Source: Candidatus Cloacimonas sp. (GTDB taxonomy: Bacteria > Cloacimonadota > Cloacimonadia > Cloacimonadales > Cloacimonadaceae). From it: 60,311 nucleotides of DNA. The notes under the pieces were generated by a model. It was not told where the DNA came from and did not search any database. It saw only the letters and a list, made by a program, of their open reading frames with translations. How positions within the stretch are numbered: the stretch's first letter is position 1; each line of letters starts with the position of its first letter. The stretch covers positions 1-60,311 of the forward strand of contig DAONFA010000010.1 in the NCBI GenBank assembly GCA_035403355.1, read 5' to 3'. A program made the position numbers and the translations under genes. Below are positions 54,495 to 60,311 of this stretch, piece by piece.

Positions 54495-54519
54495 TTGACA
54501 GATTTCCCCTCTCTAAAAA
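54495..54519 (+). promoter_or_regulatory. Possible promoter of rplU-rpmA
   Basis: TTGACA (54495-54500) and TAAAAA (54514-54519) with a 13-nt spacer, 34 nt before the rplU start; abuts the end of the right repeat block. Confidence 0.35.
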
Positions 54520-54552
54520 TCTGCACTCATATACCATATTATAGGAGAAAAG

Positions 54553-54867
54553 ATGTACGCCATCGTAGAAATTAAAGGATTTCAGTTTAGGGCTGAAAAA
54601 AACGCAGTATTACGCGTTCCCTATCTGAATACAGCAGAGCCGGGTCAAACCCTGACCTTTGAAAAAGTTCTTCTGTTGCGTGATGAAGATGGAATTAAAG
54701 TTGGTCAACCTGTTGTAGAAGGAGCCAGTATTGTTGCCGAAGTTATGGAGCACGGTAAAGGGAAGAAAAAGACCATTTACCATCAGAAAAACCGTAAAGG
54801 TTACCGGGTAAAAAAAGGTTACCGCGAAAGTTTTACCGACCTTCGGGTTACAGATATTTTGGTGTAA
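54553..54867 (+). CDS. rplU: 50S ribosomal protein L21
   Basis: 104 residues. MYAIVEIKGFQFRAEKN is the L21 N-terminus, and GKGKKKTIYHQKNRKGYRVKKGYRE is the rRNA-binding basic region. AGGAG 6-8 nt upstream. Followed by rpmA after 15 nt, the standard pair. Confidence 0.97.
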   Translation: MYAIVEIKGFQFRAEKNAVLRVPYLNTAEPGQTLTFEKVLLLRDEDGIKVGQPVVEGASIVAEVMEHGKGKKKTIYHQKNRKGYRVKKGYRESFTDLRVTDILV

Positions 54868-54882
54868 GGAAAGAGGTGAAAA

Positions 54883-55143
54883 ATGGCACATAAAAAAGGT
54901 GTGGGAAGTTCCCGAAACGGACGCAACAGCAATCCCAAATACCGTGGGGTTAAAAAATACGCAAGTGAATCTGTTATAGCCGGTAATATCATTATCCGCC
55001 AGAAAGGAACAAAGATTCATCCCGGTAAAAATGTTGGCATTGGCAGGGACTTTACTATCTACAGTTTAATAGATGGCAAGGTTGAATTTTCAACCGGAAG
55101 AGAAGGCAGAAAATATGTAAGCGTGTTGCGGCTGAATGAATAA
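54883..55143 (+). CDS. rpmA: 50S ribosomal protein L27
   Basis: 86 residues starting MAHKKGVGSSRNGRNSNPKYRGVKKY (commonly MAHKKGGGSTRNGRDS). No N-terminal cleavage extension. IIRQKGTKIHPGKNVGIGRDFTIYSLIDGKVEF is diagnostic. Ends the L21-L27 operon; no clear terminator, though a short dyad GAAGTTTG...CAAACTTC lies at 55161-55213. Confidence 0.97.
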   Translation: MAHKKGVGSSRNGRNSNPKYRGVKKYASESVIAGNIIIRQKGTKIHPGKNVGIGRDFTIYSLIDGKVEFSTGREGRKYVSVLRLNE

Positions 55144-55305
55144 CAACAAAAGCGTTAAATGAAGTTTGGAAAGTGGATTTGGTTAAAATAGCAAAATAGC
55201 TTCTCAAACTTCGGTGGCAAACCACAAATAAAAGCATAACTTATAATTAAATTCGGGATTTCAGTGTTTCCGGTGTAAAAATATTAAACAGGAGAAGAGA
55301 AAAAG

Positions 55306-55731
55306 ATGGGAGCTCAACAAATACTTTTACTCATCCTCAGTATTATTATCATCGGAACAACGATTATAGTAGGTCTAACCCTATATAAGGATCAGGCATA
55401 TACTGCTGCAAAAACAGCTCTATCCACCGAAGCCAAAGATTATGCAAACAAATTCTGTAATAATTATCAAGCCCTTGCCGGGCAAAAGACAGAGGACTCG
55501 GTTTCAGTTTTTCCGGATACCGCTCAATTAGGAAATTATGCGGGTTGGGATGCTAATTCTATAACTACAGAAGCCGGAACTTTCAGCATCGCTGCCGTTT
55601 CCGATACCAGTGTTTCTATAACCGGTTATGCCAAAGCCCGAAGAAAGGATAAAAGTCCCCAAGTTACGGTTACCATCACCTTACCCGAAGGCAAAATAAC
55701 AGTTGCGGAAAAGGATCGGGTAACCAAGTGA
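55306..55731 (+). CDS. Small single-pass membrane protein, MGQQQ-type hypothetical
   Basis: 141 residues with AGGAG upstream. One N-terminal helix (QQILLLILSIIIIGTTIIVGLTLY) follows a short MGA start, with the bulk exported (SITTEAGTFSIAAVSDTSVSITGYAKARRK...VTVTITLPEGKITVAEKD). The layout resembles pilin-like or pseudopilin proteins without a cleavage motif, and small proteins starting MGQQQLLL... known from Bacteroidota/Chlorobi relatives. Function unknown. Confidence 0.7.
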   Translation: MGAQQILLLILSIIIIGTTIIVGLTLYKDQAYTAAKTALSTEAKDYANKFCNNYQALAGQKTEDSVSVFPDTAQLGNYAGWDANSITTEAGTFSIAAVSDTSVSITGYAKARRKDKSPQVTVTITLPEGKITVAEKDRVTK

Positions 55732-55824
55732 TAAGATTGATAGAAGGGTGATTGTGCTTGACATAATAATACCCTGCCAAGAGTTGAATAACACAAGATA
55801 ATAAATCCGGTTTTGGAGGTAAAA

Positions 55825-56202
55825 ATGGAAATCCGGGACAATTTATATTACACAGAGAGCCATGAATGGGTTCATATAGTTGATGATATAGCTACCATCG
55901 GGATTAGTGATTTTGCGCAGCACGAACTTGGTGATATTGTTTTTGTGGAACTCCCCGAAGTAAGACAAAATGTAGCAGCCGGCGAACCCTGTGGTTCAAT
56001 TGAAGCTGTTAAAGCAGTGGAAGACCTCATTTGTCCAGTTAGCGGCATTGTTGAGGAAAAGAATATAGAGCTGGAGGATAGTCCGGAGCTAATCAACAAG
56101 TCGCCTTACGATGAAGGTTGGTTATTCAAAGTTAAAATGTCCGGTTCCGAAGAATTGGAAAATCTGCTAACGGCAGCAGAGTATCAAAAACTAATTCCCT
56201 GA
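55825..56202 (+). CDS. gcvH: Glycine cleavage system H protein
   Basis: 125 residues. GGAGGT (55815-55820) is 4 nt before ATG 55825; a reading from 55813 would include it. The lipoyl-lysine is Lys63 in GSIEAVKAVEDLICPVSG. HEWVHIVDDIATIGISDFAQHELGDIVFVELPE is the family's N-terminal half. It shuttles the methylamine intermediate between P, T and L proteins; those partners are not in this window, so it may be an unlinked gene or serve lipoate relay. Confidence 0.95.
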   Translation: MEIRDNLYYTESHEWVHIVDDIATIGISDFAQHELGDIVFVELPEVRQNVAAGEPCGSIEAVKAVEDLICPVSGIVEEKNIELEDSPELINKSPYDEGWLFKVKMSGSEELENLLTAAEYQKLIP

Positions 56203-56228
56203 CTGTAACCTTATTTCTAAAGCAATCA

Positions 56229-56840
56229 GTGATTACCAAGGACGGTCATTTTCTTATTATTCTTTCTGCACCCTCAGGTGGTGGCAAGAGCACCATTTTA
56301 ACTGAAATTCTAAAAGTTGCCGATAATATTGATTATTCCGTTTCTTTCACTACCCGAAGTCCCCGGGGAACTGAGCAAAATGGAATTCACTATCACTTTG
56401 TTAGTGAGGAAGAGTTTCAGCAGCGTATTGCTGAAGGTGATTTTTTGGAATATGCCAAGGTTTTCGGAAACTGGTATGGCACTTCCAAAAGTTTTATTAA
56501 AAAATGTCTGGCGGGTAAGCGTCATGTGATAATGGATATAGATGTGCAAGGTGCTTCTTTTATTAGCGCTACCGATATTCCTTATGTGAAGATTTTTATT
56601 TTACCGCCTTCTATGGAAGTGCTAAAACAGCGTTTAGTTTTACGGGCAACGGATAGCGAAGAAGAAATTGCCAAACGCCTGCAAATTGCCCAAGAAGAAG
56701 TTGCCTATATTCCTCAGTATCAATATCTGGTAATTAATGATAATTTAGAGATAGCTGTGCAGGATATTTTAGCTATTATCCGGGCTGAAGAAAACCGGGT
56801 TTGCCGCTACAAACATCCTGCGGAAGATTTTATAATTTAG
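56229..56840 (+). CDS. gmk: Guanylate kinase
   Basis: 203 residues, GTG start (MITKDGHFLIILSAPSGGGKST). The P-loop APSGGGKST (14-22), SVSFTTRSPRGTEQNGIHYHFVSEEEF (GMP site) and DVQGA motif are intact. Phosphorylates GMP to GDP. No strong ribosome-binding site precedes the GTG; ATG-type alternatives are absent nearby, so the start is slightly uncertain. Confidence 0.94.
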   Translation: MITKDGHFLIILSAPSGGGKSTILTEILKVADNIDYSVSFTTRSPRGTEQNGIHYHFVSEEEFQQRIAEGDFLEYAKVFGNWYGTSKSFIKKCLAGKRHVIMDIDVQGASFISATDIPYVKIFILPPSMEVLKQRLVLRATDSEEEIAKRLQIAQEEVAYIPQYQYLVINDNLEIAVQDILAIIRAEENRVCRYKHPAEDFII

Positions 56841-56850
56841 GAGAAAATAG

Positions 56851-57267
56851 ATGATTAACGAAAAACTTGAGACCTTTCTGGAAAAAGCCGATATGAACTT
56901 TCTGTTCTGCCTTTTAGCGCAGTTAGAGGCATATCGCTTACTTCAATTTCCTACTTATGTAAGGCAGAAATTTGAAGATAAAATAGCCATTTTGGCTATG
57001 AACCATGTTGCTGAAAACGAAGTGCCGGATTATATTACCGAACTGGCTGAAGCAGAACTTGCCGCAGCCCAGGAAAAAATCTTTATGGAAGAAGAAAGCG
57101 CTGAAGAAGAAGCAGAAGAAACGATTGATGATTCCGAGAAATTCATAGAAGAACTTTCAGACACCGAAAGCTTTGAAGATGAAGAGGACGAAGAGGAAGA
57201 GGAAGAAGAGGAAGAAGAAGATTTTTACGACGACAACGAGGATAACGAAGACAACAACGAAAATTAA
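56851..57267 (+). CDS. Acidic-tailed protein in the rpoZ position (possible divergent omega subunit)
   Basis: 138 residues, GGAG upstream. The N-terminal half is helical (DMNFLFCLLAQLEAYRLLQFPTYVRQKFEDKIAILAMNHVAENEVPDYI). The second half is an extreme acidic tail (DEEDEEEEEEEEEE...DDNEDNEDNNEN). Genes right after gmk usually code for the RNA polymerase omega subunit, and the spacing of the hydrophobic helix, a K-rich segment and ILAMNHVAENEV recalls it, but identity is too low for me to assert this. Otherwise unknown. Confidence 0.55.
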   Translation: MINEKLETFLEKADMNFLFCLLAQLEAYRLLQFPTYVRQKFEDKIAILAMNHVAENEVPDYITELAEAELAAAQEKIFMEEESAEEEAEETIDDSEKFIEELSDTESFEDEEDEEEEEEEEEEDFYDDNEDNEDNNEN

Positions 57268-57270
57268 ACT

Positions 57271-57924
57271 ATGTCTGTAAATGCTTTACGCCAATACCTG
57301 GAATTCTTAAAAAATAGCGGTATTAAAGAACTTTATCTGCCGGAGAGCAATAACCAAAAACGCCTGAACGAACTTCAACACCAATATTCCAACTGCACAA
57401 AGTGCTCCCTTTCTCAGTCACGCCATAATTTTGTTTACGGAGAAGGCAATCCCAATGCCCTTGCAATGCTGATTGGAGAAGGACCCGGCGAACAGGAAGA
57501 CAAAACCGGCAGACCTTTTGTAGGAGCTGCAGGTCAGCTTTTGGAAAAAATGCTGGCTGCCATAAATCTTAAACGCAGTGATGTTTATATCGCCAATATT
57601 GTAAAATGCCGTCCTCCGGGAAACCGCAATCCCGAAGCCGATGAAAGAAGAGCTTGTTTACCCTATTTGCTGGAGCAGATTCAAATTATCCAGCCCAAAT
57701 TGTTGCTGCTTTTAGGATTGGTTTCAGCTCAAACCCTGTTGAATAATAATAACACTCTGGGATGGCACAGAGGGAAAATTCATTATTTTATGGATATCCC
57801 GGCTTTGGTAACCTACCATCCTTCAGCTTTATTAAGAAATCCGGAATGGAAAAAACCTGCCTGGGTGGACTTGCAGGAATTCCAGAAAGAATACGAAAAA
57901 TTGCGTCTTGAAACTGTTCGCTAA
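57271..57924 (+). CDS. Type-4 uracil-DNA glycosylase (Fe-S)
   Basis: 217 residues. GEGPGEQEDKTGRPFVGAAGQLLEKML contains the water-activating motif A of family 4 UDG. Cys42, Cys45, Cys113 and Cys129 (CTKC...VKCRPPGNRNP...RRAC) are the four Fe-S ligands. VTYHPSALLRNP is motif B. It removes uracil from DNA. The ATG follows the previous stop by 3 nt, so it belongs to the same operon. Confidence 0.95.
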   Translation: MSVNALRQYLEFLKNSGIKELYLPESNNQKRLNELQHQYSNCTKCSLSQSRHNFVYGEGNPNALAMLIGEGPGEQEDKTGRPFVGAAGQLLEKMLAAINLKRSDVYIANIVKCRPPGNRNPEADERRACLPYLLEQIQIIQPKLLLLLGLVSAQTLLNNNNTLGWHRGKIHYFMDIPALVTYHPSALLRNPEWKKPAWVDLQEFQKEYEKLRLETVR

Positions 57925-57956
57925 GGGGTTCCAAAATTCCCTGCAATTACTAATCA

Positions 57957-58787
57957 ATGATGTTCAGCTCTAAAAAATCCCCCTTCCCCATTTTTCTATT
58001 TCAGCTTCCTTTAGCTCTTCTCATCACCTTTCTTTTTGTTTTTTCGGCTTTAGGTTTGGAAGCCCGTTTTGCCATTTATGGCGATACCAGAAGCAATCCC
58101 GAAATTCATCGGCAAATAGTTCAGCAGATTGTTAATCACCAACCCGAGGCAACTTTTCATACCGGCGACTTGAACAGTTCGGGCAAAACGCAAAAAGAGT
58201 ATGACAATTTTTTGCAGATTATCTCTCCCTTATGCCAATTTAATCGTTTCTTTCCAGCACGCGGTAATCACGAAAAAGACCTTGCCCTGTTTTTGCAGAA
58301 TTTTCCTTATCTGAATGGCAGTTCATATTACACCGTTTATCAGGATAGCATTCGCTTCATCATTCTGGATAGTGTTTTAGACCTTTCCCCGGGCTCCGCA
58401 CAATTCAATTGGCTGCAAAAACAGCTAAAAGTGGATATCCCTTCCCTGCTTATTTTACATCACCCGGTTTTTTCTTCCGGAGAGCATAGCGACGAGCTTG
58501 GTTTGCAGCTTTTTTTGCCTGAACTTTTGCAAAATTCATCCGTGAAAGCTGTCTTCAGTGCCCACGATCATAATTACGAGCGTTCTGAATTTAAGGGTAT
58601 AACCTATATTGTGACAGGTGGTGGAGGAGCTCCTTTAAGGGAAAACAAACACGAAAATCCCTATTCCCTGGTTTTAATTAAAACCTATCACTACTTAATT
58701 GGAGAGCGAGAAGGGAAATCAATTATCTTTAAGGTTTATGGCTTGGATCATAACATCATAGACAGCTTTACTTTAAAGGATATGTAA
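57957..58787 (+). CDS. Exported calcineurin-like metallophosphatase
   Basis: 276 residues with an N-terminal hydrophobic segment (FLFQLPLALLITFLFVFSALG) acting as signal or anchor. Dinuclear-metal motifs are present: YGDTRSN (Asp43), TGDLNSSG (Asp71), RGNHE (Asn104, His105), ILHHPVFSS and SAHDHNYE. Likely a phosphodiesterase/phosphomonoesterase in the periplasm or outside. The substrate is unknown. Confidence 0.9.
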   Translation: MMFSSKKSPFPIFLFQLPLALLITFLFVFSALGLEARFAIYGDTRSNPEIHRQIVQQIVNHQPEATFHTGDLNSSGKTQKEYDNFLQIISPLCQFNRFFPARGNHEKDLALFLQNFPYLNGSSYYTVYQDSIRFIILDSVLDLSPGSAQFNWLQKQLKVDIPSLLILHHPVFSSGEHSDELGLQLFLPELLQNSSVKAVFSAHDHNYERSEFKGITYIVTGGGGAPLRENKHENPYSLVLIKTYHYLIGEREGKSIIFKVYGLDHNIIDSFTLKDM

Positions 58788-58788
58788 T

Positions 58789-59640
58789 ATGTCTCATCCC
58801 AATGTCTTAGCTATTCATGATCTCTCCGGTTTTGGAAACACTTCTTTAATGGCAATCATCCCGATTATGAATAGGATGGGAATTGAAGTTACCGCTATGC
58901 CCGGAGCATTACTTTCCACCAATACCGATTATCCTGATTATATTTTGCAGGATAACACCGACCTTTTAAAAAAGACCCTAAGGCACTGGAAAAAGCTGCA
59001 GCTGCGTTTTGATGCCATTTATACCGGTTTTCTGGGTTCACCGGAACAGGCATATCTGTTGCTGGAAAATCTACCTTTCTTCATGAAAAAAGAGACAGTG
59101 GTTTTGGTTGACCCCGTTTTAGCGGATGAAGGAAAATTATACAGTTGTTACACTTGGGAAATGGTGGAAGCAATGCGCTGCCTTATTTCTATCAGCGATA
59201 TTATTACCCCCAATTGGACAGAGGCAATTTTTTTAACGGGATGTAAAAATATGCCGGAATTAAACACGGGTCAGGTTCAAGAATGCTGTGCCCGATTAGC
59301 CGCTTTAAACCCAAAACATATTGTTATTACCAGTGCCCCAAATTCTCAAAGGGAATTTTCTTCAGTTGCCTATTTTGCCGCTGAAAACGATTTTTTCCGG
59401 GAATTTAAATGTAACTATGCCCCAGTTGTTTTTCCGGGAGCAGGAGATTGCTTTTCCGCAATGCTTTTAGCCGGTATTTTAAATAGCTTTGACATCGTGC
59501 AATCTATAAAAGGAACTATCGCTTTTATGCAAAAAGCAATAGAAATAAGCATCCCGGTTGTGCAAGATAGAAAAACAGGCATTGACCTTGTTTCTGCCCT
59601 GAAAAAAGACCCCCGCCTCTTCTTTTCGCACAAAGAGTAA
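58789..59640 (+). CDS. Pyridoxal/pyridoxamine kinase (PdxY-like)
   Basis: 283 residues of the ribokinase superfamily. NVLAIHDLSGFGNTSLMAIIPIMNRMGIEVTAMPGALLSTNTDYPDY is the N-terminal substrate half, and DIITPNWTEA the typical helix. The catalytic FPGAGDCFSAMLLAG holds the general base Asp220. Phosphorylates vitamin B6 vitamers; the PLP-dependent aminotransferase nearby would use the product. 1 nt after the phosphatase gene, so co-transcribed. Confidence 0.9.
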   Translation: MSHPNVLAIHDLSGFGNTSLMAIIPIMNRMGIEVTAMPGALLSTNTDYPDYILQDNTDLLKKTLRHWKKLQLRFDAIYTGFLGSPEQAYLLLENLPFFMKKETVVLVDPVLADEGKLYSCYTWEMVEAMRCLISISDIITPNWTEAIFLTGCKNMPELNTGQVQECCARLAALNPKHIVITSAPNSQREFSSVAYFAAENDFFREFKCNYAPVVFPGAGDCFSAMLLAGILNSFDIVQSIKGTIAFMQKAIEISIPVVQDRKTGIDLVSALKKDPRLFFSHKE

Positions 59641-59708
59641 CAGCACTTATTTTTTACAAAGAGAAAAAGAGAAAAAGAGATAACTAAGGAAAAAAGGTTG
59701 AGAAAGTT

Positions 59709-59885
59709 GAGAAAGTTTAGAGGGTTGAAATATCTTACACTCCTTTAGGGCGACATCGTAATGCTGACGTCCTCGTCAACCTCGCGGATACAAAGGTTTA
59801 TAATGCTGAGAAAGTTTAGAGCGTTGAAATATCTTAAACTCCTTTAGGGCGACATCGTAATGCTGACGTCCTCGTCAACCTCGCG
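59709..59885. repeat. 99-bp direct repeat with GTTGACGAGGACGTCA dyad, two copies
   Basis: Units start at 59709 and 59808 (GAGAAAGTTTAGAG...). Each contains ACTCCTTTAGGGCGACATCG and CTGACGTCCTCGTCAACCTCGCG. Read on the minus strand this is the same order of words as the array at 1-222 (GTTGACC palindrome, TCGCCCTAA, CTCAACCCTCTAAA). 59641-59708 is a purine-rich lead-in. Confidence 0.9.
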
Positions 59886-59911
59886 TAAAATTCACGATGT
59901 AACCGGCTCAG

Positions 59912-60311
59912 GTTTTGACTAACAATTTTCACCTGCCTTCAATGAAACCACACCCCACCCTCTTTTTCACTTACAATCGCACTACAACTGGTTTCCAAAC
60001 CGAAAAATTGTGAGTTAAAACAAGAACCTGCACGCTGGCAACCAAGCCAAACCAACCCTCAAATTCCACAATCGTGAAATAATGTTTTTTTTCACATTCG
60101 CAGAGTTGGGTTGGAACTGTTCAGAAATAGCTACTTCAAGGCAAAATTCTGTTTTAACTCTAAACCGAGCTTCAGCTTTGACAGTATCGGACAAAGGATA
60201 AATTTCCTGTTGCTTCTGCATATAGTTGCAACCACAAAAAGAATCGGTTTAGAGTCAAAACAGAAAGTGCAACCGGCGGGGAAGTTTTGACTTACAATTT
60301 TCACCTGCCTT
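59912..60311. repeat. End-of-window repeat, roughly 370-bp unit bounded by GTTTTGACTWACAATTTTCAC
   Basis: GTTTTGACTAACAATTTTCA begins at 59912 and returns as GTTTTGACTTACAATTTTCA at 60284, both followed by CCTGCCTT and preceded by AACCGG words. Inverted relatives of the same word lie at 60002-60021. A 22-bp inverted repeat (TTCTGTTTTAACTCTAAACC...) pairs 60150-60171 with 60243-60263. No convincing gene; the element continues past the window. Confidence 0.8.

Noticed and set aside
60015..60221. 68-codon minus-strand frame near the window end
   Set aside because: Lies inside the inverted-repeat region, with no ribosome-binding site seen.

Overview
The window reads like the chromosome of a Gram-negative, AT-leaning anaerobe of the Cloacimonadota (Candidatus Cloacimonas / WWE1) type. 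This is inferred from three things. First, several very large secreted proteins end in a PNPFNP-type C-terminal sorting/FlgD-Ig-like domain. Second, an aminotransferase, a four-subunit 2-oxoacid:ferredoxin oxidoreductase and a methylmalonyl-CoA epimerase lie together, which fits amino-acid or propionate fermentation. Third, intergenic spaces carry many palindromic and minisatellite repeats. No rRNA operon, phage, transposase or CRISPR array is visible.

Layout. 1-382: truncated array of an 89-bp repeat. 383-5182 (-): giant subtilisin-like exoprotease. 5183-6170: repeat-rich spacer. 6171-12885 (+): rpmF-plsX-fabH-fabD-fabG-acpP-fabF-rnc, a fatty-acid/phospholipid operon interrupted by eight copies of a palindromic 20-mer between fabH and fabD. 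13061-17821 (+): tight operon of a lipoprotein, an outer-membrane-barrel-like protein and a membrane-anchored VWA protein, followed by a nitroreductase. 18643-26067 (+): xseA, a GHL10-type hydrolase, a flippase, a methyltransferase and two glycosyltransferases, nearly all overlapping by 4-8 nt (surface glycan export and assembly). 26122-26197 (-): tRNA-Phe(GAA). 26525-37068 (-): three large secreted proteins (M6 metalloprotease, VWA/beta-helix protein, Ig-like protein). 37529-40860 (+): small membrane protein, TldD/TldE protease pair, small zinc-ribbon protein. 41083-44445 (-): HIT protein plus a second secreted subtilase. 44655-47431 (+): SurA-like chaperone and a small secreted protein. 47546-52642 (+): SpoVG-like protein, aminotransferase, KorDABC and methylmalonyl-CoA epimerase. 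52643-54494: two near-identical ~0.5-kb repeat blocks in direct orientation bracketing a minus-strand pair (DUF5678-like protein and retropepsin-like aspartic protease). 54553-59640 (+): rplU, rpmA, a small membrane protein, gcvH, gmk, an acidic protein in the usual rpoZ position, type-4 uracil-DNA glycosylase, a calcineurin-like phosphatase and pyridoxal/pyridoxamine kinase. 59641-60311: more repeats, cut by the window end.

The most unusual content is (i) the protease/DUF5678 cassette between direct repeats, (ii) several unrelated-looking families of dispersed palindromes, each present two or more times in 60 kb, and (iii) a beta-helix protein with four identical 15-residue blocks at exact 57-residue spacing whose codons have diverged synonymously. 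All functions are assigned by reading motifs by eye; no database search was run.
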